DNA of 64,000 bases, from contig JAJSPD010000029.1 of assembly GCA_021307315.1 (NCBI GenBank), positions 186,001 to 250,000 on the forward strand, in the 5' to 3' direction. The position numbers and the translations under genes are program-made. Origin of the DNA: Bisporella sp. PMI_857 (taxonomy: Eukaryota > Ascomycota > Leotiomycetes > Helotiales > Helotiaceae). Positions 23,201-36,046 of this stretch are shown one piece after another (position 1 is the first letter of the stretch; each line of letters opens with the position of its first letter). The notes beneath the pieces were generated by a model. It made no database searches, was not told the DNA's origin, and was given only the letters and a program-made list of their open reading frames with translations.

Positions 23201-26113
23201 TTCCTCGAATATGTCATTTCACTATATGCCTTAAAAGTGCCACTAAGCTTGCTTCCAGTACCGTTCAATAGCATACACACAGCGCTGTGCATGGGGCCAC
23301 AATGGAAAGAGCTCAGTGCAGTGCTAGGAACCGATTCTCTAACCACAGAGACAAACCTAATCACCATGCTTTGCACCGCTATCCTAAAGATGTCAGATGA
23401 TATAGGATCTTACGTATCTTTCATGGAACAGATGTTGGTCTACCTTATAGAATGGGAATCCGCTGAAAACGTTGCCGTCTTCCTCAACTGTATGGGCGAG
23501 GGGCCACCCTTGTCCACCCATGGAGACTCCATCGGGGAGAAAATTGTCTCAAGATGCTTACGCATTCTTCTTCTACGAGCCCAGTTTGATACAATTGAAG
23601 AAACGCAGAGGATCATGGATATTGCCGAACTTATGGTACTGCGCGGGGCGGATATACTGAGTACTGATGAAGAAGGGAACAGCCCCTTATCACTCGCAAT
23701 AAAAGTATTTGAAATGAGAGAATTTGAGAGACTCTGGGATTGCGCCTGTTGTGGAAGCGATCGGGATACTGTAGAAACTCTAGAGAAAGCCACCAATCTA
23801 CTACAGGAAGGTTCCTCATCGGACAGCATTTCAAACATATTAATTGTGGTCGGAAAAGTGTTAGATATGGAACCTGGATTAGTTGACATGGTGGTACAAG
23901 TGTTTCTCCCACAAACCAATAGGCTTTATCTGGAGCCTCTTCTCAAATATGCAAAGTCCGGAACACTGGATTGTGAGACAGGCTATAGCGGTAGCGACGA
24001 TGACCGCGACGATGACGATAGCGACAGTGACGACGATGATAGCCGTGACGGCGATGACAGCGGTGATGACGATGGTACAAATAGCAAGGATTTTGATGAG
24101 AATATGAGTGACACAAAGAAGGAATACCCTTTCTCCTGGAGCTTGTCAATTTTGACCGCCATGATATGTGCAGCTGCAAAATCAAGCGATTGGGATACAT
24201 TTGGCTTGGTCCTAGACTACACTGGTCCACTAGCTGGCCGCAATTCCGCAGGAATGACAGCACTACATGTTCTAGCAGAGCAACAAGACGAATTGCCTCT
24301 AGCAAAGTTGAATGCTATCCTTGATACGCAAAATCCATTAGATATTTGTGACTCCCGGGACCAGCATAATTTCACCCCTCTCATGAGAGCTGCTCATTAT
24401 GGGAATGTAGAGGCAGTTAAGCAACTATTGAATGCAGGGGCTGATAGTACTATGACAGAAGATCATGGCTACAATGCGTTGCATATCGCAGCCTTCCAGG
24501 GGCAAGAAGCATGTGCTGCACAGCTTCTATTCTACTGCGCTGGCCTAAAAAGTGTTTCTAAGTATGGATCTACGCCTTTGCTTTCAAGTGCCTATACTAG
24601 ACAGTGGAATATGGTCCGTTATTTTTTACGACGAAGCGACATCGATCCGACCATCACTGATTTCCAAGGCATATCACTGGTTCATTACCTCTCACAAGTT
24701 GGAGGTGAAGAGATCTTAGAGACTTTGATCAAGCAGCGGCCTGATCTCAATCTCGATCTCCGAGATGATAGAGGAATTACGCCTCTTCTTATAGCTATAC
24801 AACATAACAACATGAAAGCTCGTGAGCTCCTTATTAGCCATGGTGTAGCAAGGAACTACAAATTTCCTGCTCAATATTTAGTACTACTAAGCCCTGTAAC
24901 AAAAGAACAGAGGCTTCTAAAGTATGAGCTCGATTGGCTAGCAAGGAATACAATCTATACAGGGTCAATGGTCATTGGCAACGCAACAGCGCTCCACTTA
25001 GCAACAAATCTTGGACACATTAATATGTTGCTTTTCATCCTTGAGCAGAACCTTGTAGATATCAACTCATGTGCCGCAGATGGTGTTACACCTCTTCATA
25101 TATCAATTATGGAAGATCTTGGGGTGTGTTTTGATATCTTGCTGAATTTTGGAGCAGATATCAACCTCAGAACAACAAATTCAGGGGCAGACTGTCTACA
25201 ACTTGCCGAACATTATAATCGCTCCTATATGCTGGATACCTTGCGCGAGAAAGGGCGCAACTCGTCTCAGGCGGGGTACCACAAGCACAAGTTGTGCGAG
25301 AATGATCCTCTTGACGATCTTGGCAATTTTATAGAGGAGGGCCAGCCCACTACAGCAGAGGAAATTAACGATATATCATCAGAAGAGGAGACGGATGAGC
25401 TAGCCGAAGCGATCTTTTCGCAGCACAACGAAAATATGGACCAAGACTCAGCTATCAGTGCAAGTCTGCCACTTCGAGAACGAAACCATGAGATCACCCC
25501 TACGCATTCATCCGCCACCATAAATGAGTCAACCGCAGAGATTCCACTATACCGAACAATGGTATACAGGCTTCAGCCAGTGGATACGGAAGAAGCCAAC
25601 AAGGTCCTGAACTCGCTGGAATCTCGTGCGGCAAACGAGGAGCAGACTTGCGAGCACTATGTTGAAACACTCGTAGACATGACATACAACAAGCAAAGCC
25701 ATGAGCATTACCAAATTGAAACACATGCAGAAAACAAAGTTGAGACATACCACAGGCAGACAGACAAAAACAGGCACCCTGAATTACTCACAAAGGACAC
25801 ACCTGACAAGCCAAGCCACGGCCACCAACCCGCACCAGCTATACAGATCCCAAGCACATCGTCACCTCCACCCGCATACATGATCTGGACTCCGACCTCG
25901 CCCCCGAACCAGGATTCCTCTCCCCCAAATCCCGTCCCCAATTCGACCCCGGGCACAAATCCCCCTCCAGGTTCTGCAAATCCAGATCCCAACCCGTACC
26001 CAAACCCAACCCCACCCATCCCTCCCCCGCAAAAAAACACGCAGGCATTACCTTTCGTCGTCGTGAGCCAGGAAGGCGAGCTGGTCCTAAGGGGGGTGAT
26101 GAAAGAGAGCTGA
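20298..26113 (+). CDS. NLR-type NACHT/ankyrin protein, 1,828 aa
   Basis: Seven exons, 20298..20716, 20767..20864, 20923..21093, 21149..21173, 21224..21270, 21329..21854 and 21913..26113, join in frame. N-terminal region (1-140): a hydrophobic first helix (IGIAGSIAGLVTLADMV) and further helices, resembling the HeLo-like/PigL-N domains that head fungal STAND proteins. NACHT core: Walker A GIPGAGKT (228-235), LAYFYCDYKD, AILGSLARQL, Walker B IVVDGLDE (330-337), CLFASRDEVDLR sensor, then FRWVACQIDYL and a winged-helix-like region with LPPDLPSSYERILERL. A long helical middle follows, then an Asp/Ser-rich spacer (about 1120-1160) and ankyrin-type repeats (about 1205-1540: TPLMRAAHYGNVEAVKQLLNAGAD, ALHIAAFQGQ, TALHLATNLGHINMLL, TPLHISIMEDLG). 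The tail is polar and ends Pro-rich. Such proteins sense non-self and trigger incompatibility or immune-like responses. Family firm; ligand unknown. Confidence 0.9.
23985..24098 (+). repeat. GAY/AGC codon repeat encoding Asp/Ser-rich spacer
   Basis: Inside the NLR gene, about 38 codons are almost all Asp, Ser or Gly, built from GACGATGA-type units with imperfect repetition. It encodes a highly acidic, surely disordered linker between the helical middle and the ankyrin block. Slippage here could vary linker length between strains. Confidence 0.75.
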
Positions 26114-27276
26114 AGCCGATTACGGATGGGGGAAGCTAAGCAAGATGTATGTGTGGTGCCGTTGTAAGGAGGCACCGGCGGGATGGTTGCCGATGAACGG
26201 GTTGTTATCACGCGACGACTAACACCTAATGATTTGTTATTATTTTTCGTATTTTCCTTTTTCAGCGGGAAAATCTGGATCTAGGTTCTTTTTTGAGCTG
26301 GAAAACGATAGGCTGGTTTTATACCCGCGTAAGTATTTTGCGTGAGGAATGCATAAAGTATGGCGGCGCGTGTGGAGAATGGGAAAGATGTAGAAAGGTT
26401 ATTCATGTTTTGCGAAGCTCTTGTTGCGGGGATTTCGCTCATCCGAATTTCGTTTAGATTTGATCACAACTCCAGCAAATGCATATTCCTTTTTTTCTTC
26501 CCCCATTCCACCTTCCTTCACTAGGACAAAGGTGTTTCTTTCTCGGCTTCCTCATTGCTCTTCCTCCGCCTCTCTTTTTTTATTGCATTTATACGACCAT
26601 CCTCGACCTTTAAGATAACTCCTCCATCAGAACCTTCACGCTTGGCATATCCCATATCCCCGGTTAGGGTGGTCTTTGGCACCCACTTGCTGCTCCTTTT
26701 TTTTTCCGGCTGGTTTTCTCTATTCGCTCTGTCGACCTGCTCCAGAGTGAGGTCCTTGGCCTTACGGATCAAGAAGTAAGCATGGACAAGGTGGAGCGCG
26801 CGGAAAGAGTCCTAGAGGGGAAAAAAAAGGACCTTGATCCAAGGTCGACACTTTCATTGTCGGTAAAAGCGAGGTATAAAGTAACGACGGCGATAATGCG
26901 GGTACAGAGCTAGTTTCTTTCGGTGGAGAGACCAACACTACGGGAACGAATAGAGGAAAAGAGGATCTCGCCGATGACGATCCGAGTTTCTAGGCTTCAG
27001 GTGGTGGCGAAGAAGATGTAGACGCAACGAGTTGGTAAAAACAGCTATATCGGGTCAATGCATTGTTTGTCGACGGCCAGGCACTACCTGGTAAGGCACA
27101 GTTCAATTGCGTAGAGGAGAGATCACCTGGTTGTAGGAAATTTGACCTGAAGTGAGTATTTCTTCAATGCATTATGTGCGACAGACAATCATTATATATG
27201 CCGTGCAAATCAAGCGCAATCCAGGTACTTCGCAGAGCCCCGCCTAGCGACCACTATTTGTACAGTTTGACCGAAT
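26114..27276. other. intergenic between converging genes
   Basis: 1.16 kb between the stops of the NLR and phosphate-transporter genes. An 83-codon minus-strand frame (26521-26772) is rich in Lys, Arg and Glu (AKDLTLEQVDRANRENQ) and may be a remnant. On the plus strand near 26883-26991 a short polar stretch (GTELVSFGGETNTTG) is open but isolated. Neither can be assigned. Confidence 0.4.
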
Positions 27277-29232
27277 CTAAACATTCTTCTCGCTGCCGCT
27301 CACAACAACTCCATCATCCGAGCCATTCTTGTATCCTTTACCATCGGCACCATGGCCAGCTGATACCGGATCGTAGTTTGGAGTTCCAGGAACTTCGCCG
27401 GCGAGCTCCTCTAACGTCTTCCTTTTCGTCTCGGGGATGAGGAAAGTCGTCAATAAGCCGCAGAGCATGAAAAGAGCAAATATTTGCATAATGTGTTTGA
27501 GCCACGGGCTTGCTGCCCGGCCTGTCGCGCCTTTAACCGCACCCCTCGTCCGCAATGGGCCAAAGACGCACTGTGCAATAATAGCGCCGACCTTTCCTGA
27601 AGCAGCAGAGAAACCGTGGGATGATGAACGGTAGCGGGTGGGGAAACACTCTCCAGGGACGATGAAAGTGGTAGAGTTGGGACCAAAATTGAAAAAGAAC
27701 TGCGCGAGAACGTAAAGTGCGAGAAGGGCGTGGCCGGAGAGGTGGTCGTATGCGAAACCAATAACAATGAATAGAATGACAAGCATGGTGAAGCCCATGA
27801 ACTGGATGGTTTTACGGCCGAAAGTGTCGATCGTGGCAACGGAAACCCAATAACCTGGAATGGCTCCAGCGCAGGAAAGGATGATGTTGCCGACTGCGGT
27901 GCGATAGAAGATATGGTACATGTTGGAGCCGCCAGAGAAGCCGATTGCAGATAAAATAATCGAGTTATTAAGACCAAGGCCTAGCCGTATTAGTTTAACT
28001 TAGTACCAGAAAGTGATGAAAGGGCAAGTTACCATAATAAGCAACATCCAAGAAAAACCATGAGCCTGCTGTACCGAGGAGAACTTTGCCAAACCGCCAT
28101 TGAGAGTAATGGTGGATAAAATCCTTGAAAGAAGCCTTGGGAACTTGGAGGGTTTCGCTTGCCCGAATCTTGGTGGCCACGCGAGTGATCTCGTCTGGGT
28201 TGCCGTGAGACTTTCCTTCGAGGTAGGCTTTGGAATCTAAACCAGCTTGCTCAACATCACGGGCAATATCGAAGGTGTAACGGGGAGTCTCTGGGATGGT
28301 GAGACGGTAGTACAGAGCGATACAGCCTGGGACAGCACCGAATCCGCTATTGAGGGTTAGTTAAGCGTTGTCATGATTTGGTAGACTACTTACATAACAA
28401 CACGCCACATTTTGTCGACGGCAAGTTGACAAACACCAGTGCATGTTGAAGCCTTAGTCGCGGTCTCAAGAGACTCCTTAAAGCCAGCCGTGACAATCAA
28501 AGCAATGATAGCCGCGGTCAGCTGCCCGATGCCTTGCATGGCGAAGACGGCGTTCATCATTGCGCCTCTCCATTTTGTTGTGGCGAACTCGGAGGTAATG
28601 ACACTGGACAATGGATAATCACCACCAATTCCAATACCCTTTCTCTGTTAGCATCATTCACTGGAAGAAATGGCTCACCCGACTCACCATGAGCACACGC
28701 CAGAAGATGATGAGACCTGTGATCGATATAGCGTGAGATGGTGAAGAGAGAGCTTGGGCGAGAGTTGCAAAGATGATGATGATCAACTCGAGACCATACA
28801 TCTTCTTCCGCCCAACCACATCAGCGAGGTATCCGAAACCAAGCTGACCCAGAACGGTACCTCCAGATGTTGAGACCTTGATGGCGGTGTCTGAGTTGAC
28901 TGGGATTGTTCCTTTGGATTTTGAGTCTTGAAAGAAGGAAATCCCCAACATGGCGGTGACCAAGTTGATGGCGAAGATCTGATATCTTGTTAGAATTGAC
29001 GTGTGAAGAGGCGGCCAGTTTAAGAGCTCACGTCATAAGAGTCCGTAAAGAAACCAATACCAGCAACCACGCAAGCCCGGACGTGGTACCATCCAAAGGG
29101 TGCCTTGTCAATTTCGGCGAGAGCTAGTCGACGACGCTCATTTGAGTCTTGGATATGAGCAAAGTCATTGTGGAAGTTGTGGAAGGCGGCATTTCCACCG
29201 GAAGTCTTGATCACGGCAGCTGGAGCAGCCAT
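27277..29232 (-). CDS. PHO84: PHO84-type inorganic phosphate:H+ symporter
   Basis: Five exons, complement(27277..27980, 28033..28346, 28394..28638, 28688..28978, 29032..29232), give 584 residues in frame, the usual length. The start is the ATG at 29232; the frame continues upstream only from TTG. Family blocks: the N-terminal [28 protein letters not shown], the hallmark GIGIGGDYPLSSV (165-177), TSEFATTKWRGAMM, a large cytosolic loop with IPETPRYTFDIARD, SWFFLDVAYYGLGLNN, a second GRKTIQFMGF, FFNFGPNSTTFIVPGECFPTRYRS, and LIPETKRKTLEELAGE. Twelve helices in the 6+6 MFS layout are expected. It imports phosphate across the plasma membrane with protons, and family members are induced by phosphate limitation. 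I saw no convincing CACGTG/CACGTT Pho4-type cluster in the first few hundred upstream bases. Confidence 0.94.
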
Positions 29233-32200
29233 TGTAGTGATGATAGTCAAGTTAGGATTGACTCTCTGATGCTTGATACCGAATGGGAGGTGGGTGAGTG
29301 AGAACTGAGGAAAGGAAAAGAAATCAAAAGAAGACTGGGTATTCCGAGAAAGTTATATTTGTAGGCAAGTGAGTGCATGCAGGTTGATCGACTGCGGCAA
29401 GGTCAGGGTATCCTTTTTCTGCTAGATGCCTCTGAGTGGGATGGTTGCATTGGTGGATGAGTGGGCAAAAGGTTTGACTACTAGCAGGGGGTTTAGTCGA
29501 CCAGCCCGCTGTCCCAGTATCACGCTTACATTTAACGGATATGCTATATCAGGCAATATGCAAGCTCCTGTTAGTCAATTCATCTTAAACCTGATGGATG
29601 CTAGATACTTAGTTACGAAAAAAAGGTTCGATTTTGAGGGGGTGTCTCTCGCTGATTGTGCAGAAAGGGAAAGCTTTCCAGTTGCTTGGGTCGTGAACAC
29701 GCTAACATGGTTTTCCGAAGTAGCCGTTCCCATGAGTGAAAACTCAAGACCCCAACCCTAGAAAATAACCTTTAGGAGCCAATCATGTTAGCGCAATCAA
29801 GCACGATGCTGATGAACACTTATGTTTGGAATTATCTCTTAAAATGTGTACATGAATTTGCCCCGTCACAAATTTCTCATAAGGTAAACTATCAATAATT
29901 TCCCGACGCCATGGACAGTCATGACGGAAGCCAATCTCAGCTGTAACACGAACCGAACCGTATGCAGAATATTGACCCTGCTTGTCCCATTCCACGTTGC
30001 TGATCGCAGGGTGTGAAACATTATGTGGGTGATAATGCTTCTCTGCTTCTAGAAAAAATAAATAAATAACAAATGAAGCCGGATGTCCCTTTCTGGTGGC
30101 ACCCGAAGTCTCGGCCGCTCTCAGCCATACGATTATGCAACGTGCTGATCGGGAACCCCCCCGTCGGGAATGAGCTGGGCCCGATCCTTGAGAATCGCTT
30201 TTACGGGCTTCCACCGTTCATGTGTTGATGATTTCTACCGTTCATGTTCATGATATTCACGACATCGACACGCGACCAATTTCTCATTTCTGCCAGCCTC
30301 AGCCGCTGCCCAGATTGCCAATTCATGCCAATATTCATATCAAAAAGCTTGAGTATCTTGGCCTTCCTGGGCTTCATCAACAGCGACCTCGTTCGGTGGA
30401 AGGTCCAGAGCTGGAATGGCCAGGGTGGTGATGATATGCATTCCGTGAGGAGTGAATGTCGTTGAATGTGGCCAATCACAGGGTGGAAACAGTCAACGTG
30501 TTGAAGGCATTCGTTCTCCACGCCGCAACGGCCATGTTGCATGTGGAGTCTTGGCGCCGCATGGCTGGTCCCACCCCTGAGAGTCGCCGAATTTCAATTT
30601 TTGATATTGGAAATCAGATTCGGACAACTTACTGAGACAATCGCTTGTTCTTTCTCTTTTGGCCAAAGTCAGATAGTTCGTTGTCTGGAATGCAAGTATC
30701 TGGTATTTTTAGCCAATCAGAGGCCTGTTTCGCGACACCAATGTTGTCCGTTAAAATCTATTTGATCCGTGGCCGACTCACCTGTCAGCGAAACACCAAT
30801 CGCTCATCTACTTATCATTTACGGGAGTATATGGATCTATGGAAGCGCAAATGGTGGTACAGAATACAATGGTCTTGCCTTTGTCTGGCCAGATCTTATA
30901 GCTGGTGCTATTAACAATTTCGGGCGAGGTTCAAAACACGAAAACTGAGGCAATCAGAACATATCGTCGCAGGTCCTGTCGGTTTATTGATCTTTCCCTT
31001 GCACCGATAATACTGTATCTGAATAGAACAGATGTCGTTGTAACAGGGTTTGCCAACCGTCTTATCATTTATTCTGAGGCGCAGCTAACCTCCAAATCCA
31101 TCTTCCCAAGACATTCCCCAGTTCCTATCCATACCACCCAAGAACTTCCAAGAGATTATCCTCCGCATGGCGTTTGCTTGTCTTCTTGGCATCATGTCTG
31201 TACCAGCAAGGAGACCGAGCACGTGCGGCGAGGAGATAGAGAGTAGTACAACTGGTCAAGCCCAGCGGCGCACAAGGCTTAATTTAATGATCTATAATTT
31301 TGAAGACCAGCGTGATATAAACTGTTGTGTATTCCTTCACAGAGTGACGATGAAGGCAGTAAATATAACCTCAAAAGAAGGCTACGGTAAAAGCCTACAT
31401 AATAAACAATTCTACGCTTCAACTGGTACAAAGCCCTCTCTAGCGCCAGAACAGCTCTTGATACCAAACGCCGACCAGCCAGTCAATCCTACCTTTTGGT
31501 GCCACTGCACTAATATACACCCATAGTTGCGCTTGGTCATGTTTCCAATGTCGAATATTGGGTTGCAGAGTTGTTTTTAATAGCATAGTTAAAGCAAAAG
31601 TGTGCCTCTGGACGATTTCTGAAGCTAAGCTGGAATACCATAAGCTTTTTCGCCTACTTTAACACAAGTGCACCATTTCTTCTTAAATTTATCACTATAG
31701 ATATCCACATTTCTGAAGTCGGCAATTTAACTGCCATTGACAGAGCATTCATTTCTCACATCCTTGTGTGCTTATATGAACTAAATAATATTTTTCAGCG
31801 ACGATACAGCAGGTATAGCCGCCATACGTATATACTGCTTACGAAAATCCAAAGACCATCAATCTCAGTCGGGAAGCGTAGCCATGCGAACCTCTGATTA
31901 GGTGAGGATATTTGACAAGATGGGCGAGAGATCAGCGAATCATGCTACCTTGACCAAAGTAGGCCTAGGACATCTCCATAGCGCGAGCTGCGATAATTAG
32001 TACGGATATATGGCATATTAGCTTTGACTCACGCTCTTGTATGGGCTCCGTTCCTTAGGACTAGTGCTCCAAAACTGGCGTCAGCTCGTTAATTGAGCAA
32101 AAGTTTAATCAAGCTTTGGGGTTTTGGGGGGGTTCATACGTAGACTTACCAAGCTTCTCAGAGTCGGGAACTTAGGTTTGTGCGTCAGGAGCTGTTCGGG

Positions 32201-32509
32201 TGATGCTAAGTCATGAGAAAATCCAAAGTAAAGATGGGAAATGATTAGAATTACATCAAAGTTATAAGCAACTTGGATTTTGCTAAATTTCCTTTTTCTT
32301 GATCCACTAAGCATCCATAGCTGGCCGATTATTATGCCCACAAATTTAATGGCCTTGAGCCATGACGTCTTCTCGAACAACGACAACGCCGGCGTGTTCC
32401 ATAGCACTTGGCTAACAGGGCATTCTACACCTGTTTGTTTTCTGAGTTGAGGCCAAAATCGAATGAGTACTGTTCTTCCGATTCTAAAGACCATGGCAGA
32501 CAGGAATAG
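29233..32509. other. 3.3-kb gene-poor region
   Basis: Between the start of the phosphate-transporter gene and the stop of the PHD-finger gene. The right-hand side of the transporter ATG should hold its promoter. Open frames of 110-145 codons (29426-29761, 29783-30214, 30201-30542, 30905-31246) overlap each other on opposite strands and contain no motif I recognise. I annotate none. Confidence 0.5.
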
Positions 32510-33580
32510 CTATTCAACTCCGTCGTCCATCATAGTCCGAAGCTTTGCACGCCAGTCCTTGAGCTCAGCTTCCTTCCTCTGCAGCGATTCTGTCAGTCTA
32601 TCTACTTCTGCTTTTAAATTTGCATTTTCCGTCTGCAAACGTTCGTTTTTCAATCGTTGATTCGAGCTGTCGTTCGAGGCTAATTTTATCTGGCCTTCTT
32701 GAATCCTTAGTTGTTGCTCCAGATCTTTGGTCTTGGCTAAAAGTGAATCATCAGCTTTGCTATTAAGAGCTGCGGCTTCGAGTTGACTGTGAATGACGGA
32801 TAAGGCCTTTTCAACTTCAGCGGATAAGGTAGAGTATTTGGATTTCTTTCTTAGAGGTGACGAAGACCGTTTGGTATGGGCATACATTGCTTTTCCCGGA
32901 CGTGGACCATCGTTTCTTTGTGGAAGTGACTTTTTAGTTAATGATGATGATGAGACTCTGTCTATATGCCCAGAAGATTTTGCAGAAACGGTGTTCAAGC
33001 CTAAGACTATTCGCTGCGTATCACTGTCCAGGGTTTCTCGTGGCGCATGGTCCATCATGTTAATTTCATTTGCACCTTCTGTCGGAATAGTTTCAGGCAC
33101 CGACTGCTTTTGCTGCTGGGGAGAGCTCGGTGTTAGATAATTCATCTCTGGTGGAATATGCCATTGCTTTTCCACACAATGTGGGCAGAACCAAAACTTG
33201 GGAACAGCATCATGAGCAAGCGAAGGTGTCATGCAATTTGCATGATAACAAGCCGCGCAAGTTTCACATCCAAAGAGTTCTAAAGTATCTCCACAAACGA
33301 AGCAAAAGCCATCATGTAGCCCTGTGGAAAGTCAGCAAAGGCAGTTCAGAATTAATTAAGTAGGATTCAGACCGTCATGATAATTTTCACCTCCTCTCCA
33401 TTCAAGGGGTTCGATATCATACATTTGTTGAAGCCAATCTGGCTGCGGGTTTTCGGTCGTATTTGGAGTGACTCCGAGCTCTGCATGAGGAAGAAGAGAA
33501 GAGTTTCCGACGCTGTCATTCTGAATAGTGGGAGTTGTAGCGGCGCCATAGCCGACGCTGGTCTGTTGCCATGCCTCCAT
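32510..33580 (-). CDS. PHD-finger protein with coiled-coil C-terminus
   Basis: Two exons, complement(32510..33321, 33373..33580), give 339 residues. The ATG at 33580 is the first in frame; the frame extends further upstream to a TTG at 33772, so another 5' exon is possible. A Cys4-His-Cys3 PHD zinc finger lies at about residues 74-118: FCFVCGD, GCETCAACYHANC, FWFCPHCV. It straddles the region just after the splice junction. A Ser/Pro/Lys-rich middle contains PLRKKSKYSTL, a likely basic nuclear signal. The last 100 residues form a long heptad coiled coil (from EVEKALSVIHSQLEAAALN to ESLQRKEAELKDWRAKL). PHD fingers read histone H3 tails, so a chromatin-associated scaffold is likely. No catalytic domain is visible. 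Confidence 0.85.
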
Positions 33581-36046
33581 GACAGATAGTACTCCGACGC
33601 CGAGTGGATCCGAAAACACTGGGATGGGGGTATTGCTGAAGTAATTAACGAAACTTGCAACTTGAGGAAAGATGTTGTGGGGAGTGTTCCAAGAGGGTAG
33701 AATAGAAGGTGAGGCTCTTATGTCAGCATGTGCATATCGGAGATTATGTAATAGATAAGGCTTGGCAAACAAAAGCGTAGTAGATCAGTCCACAACAGAT
33801 GCTAGAGGACCTTTAGCACAAATGTGATGTTATTGATATAATTTTGACACGGAGACGAAAGACTTTGAAACATGGTTACGATAATCTCCTCGGTAGAGGT
33901 TCGATCTAGCTGGCAGACTGTTTGAGAGGCTAGACCCTCAAGCTAGCTTATAGAAATGTTGCCAACGGCGAGTTCAAGAGATATGAAGCTAAGTTGATGT
34001 ACTGTACAGCTATCAATCGTTCAAACGACAGAAATGCTTTCTCCTTAAGAAATTGGCAAAATTGGCAAATTAATCAATCTGCTTTGTGCCGCTCGTTATC
34101 TAACCCTGTCGTAGTTTGCGCTTCCTCATGCACTAGCCATCGCCATGAGCCTAGTTTTTTGATGCTGACTTTATCTTCCTCAATTGTTGCTTTACAGCTT
34201 AGATTATTCTACCGAGGTTGATCATTGTTGTTTCAATTTTTATGGTTGAACAGCCTGCGTACCTTGTTCGCTTCCTCCCAGATTCGACTTCCTCTTAATT
34301 TTCTCTCAGGAAACTATTTTGAGTTCACCTGTCTTCGTGTATCCTTGAGAACTCAATAGAACATAGACGCAATTATCACAATTTCTTATTATTAAAGTGT
34401 AGCCGCCAGGGGGGAAGCTTTTTATTCACATCGTGTTCTTGACCTGAGACGCCTTTCTCGGCGTGTCTGTTCACCAGCCAATGGCTTTGCTGTCTGGTAT
34501 AGAGCTTCCTGTCATGTCAATGATTAAGCTTCACATAGAATTATATAAATTTTCTACAGTAATCCGATACTTAATATTACCTAATGTCCTGGACGAGCGC
34601 AATCGTTGTATATTCATCAAGACCATCATGACGGAAGAGAAAGAGATGGGTGTTTAAGGAATTTCATGCATACTGCTTTTCAATTCGTTCATTTTTGAAA
34701 CCGTGTGACTTCAGTTGCTCTCTTTTGCATTCTGCAGTTTGATCATCTCTATCTTCTACTTCACAGTATACTTAGCCACCTATTTAAAATTAATCACTCG
34801 CCTCACGCAACATGGAATATCGAGTGTGACAATTTTAGGCTACGCTGGTATATTGGCAATATTCTTCCCAAGGAACCGGAATCGATCCCTGGGGGTGGAC
34901 TTCATTTGAGACACTTCCTTTGTCCGTTGGCTGCTGCATGGTTCTTAGACACAGTCACCACAAGCGAAGATGAGCACAACTGAGGTGCATTTTAACAAGC
35001 ATATCTGGCAAAGCTCTCACTTTACTTGCCCTTTGATATCTTTTGCTTTCTATTACTGTTAACTTTTACATATTCTTTCTTCCCTCCTGCATGTGGTAAG
35101 ATAGTCACTTTATTGAACCAGTCTTGTTGAAAAGGGTGCACATATTGATTTCCACTGAATTTTTATTTTTATTTTTATTGAAGCTGAATGGGCGGCATCC
35201 GGTGTATCAAACAGACCTGCACCAAAGCAGCTTATACATCTATATCTTTAGTTCCAATAGAGTGTATGACTTGATCGCCTGAGGCCGTTGACGATGATTT
35301 GAAACACGCGCCACCATCTCACCCCCTTTGTTGATGGAAATTTCTCTTTGCTAACTATGAAACGAATTTTACATTATGTATTGCATTTAATGAATAGATC
35401 AAGAAACCACTCGAAATTTCGAGCGCTGTCGCTTGTTCCAATGCAGATTAAACTTAGCCATTCAAAGTGTTAGTCTAGACATATATGTCTGGCTCTGTAA
35501 TCATAAACCTTATTTCTCAACAGGTGCTCATAATCACGACAGCAGACAGGATATTTCGCGCTCAAAATGGCAAGAGACAGAATGAAAATCGATATATCTT
35601 GTGACTCGCCATCCTCGTTTGAGAATGATGCCACCACTAGAGGCGATGATGCCAAGGGATTTGAATCAGAGAGAAGCGGAGATGAAATAGAGGAGAGCGG
35701 AGACAAAGGTAAAGAGAGCTCTAGGACATACTCGTGGGCATCGTCTGCTGCCACACTGAACCTTGGTTTCCGTTTGGACCAAAGGAAATCGTGATTTGAG
35801 TTGCATTAAAAAGAGAACACTAATTTGTAAACCTTGCTGAGGGCGTTGTTGCTTCAAATATCTCTGCTTCACACCGGTCATGCCTCACTGAGATTCACCA
35901 CCTATATATGTAGTAGCGGCTTCTGGTAATACCACGCGAGTCACGAGTGATAATCAATTGTGTCTCCGGTCTTAGCAGAAAGCCCAGATCCCCTATATGG
36001 TAGTACATGAATCTCAAGTTAGCTATCCAAGGAAACTGTTATACAA
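33581..36046. other. intergenic, AT-rich
   Basis: 2.5 kb between the PHD-finger gene start and the acyltransferase stop. It contains an ATTTTT triplicate at 35159-35179. A 75-codon plus-strand frame at 35567-35794 starts with ATG and is rich in acidic residues and serine (ESERSGDEIEESGDKGKESS). It could be a small gene or a remnant, but nothing identifies it. Confidence 0.45.

Noticed and set aside
24001..24107. Alternative-frame Thr/Met-rich ORF and minus-strand His/Arg-rich ORF over the Asp repeat
   Set aside because: Both are artefacts of the GAY repeat read in other frames; the Asp frame continues through the whole NLR exon.
25708..26211. Minus-strand Gly-rich 167-codon frame
   Set aside because: Antisense image of the Pro-rich tail of the NLR; Gly codons are the complement of Pro codons.
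29783..30542. Minus-strand frames of 113-143 codons
   Set aside because: Chance length in a region without coding bias; no conserved block, no splice-supported extension.
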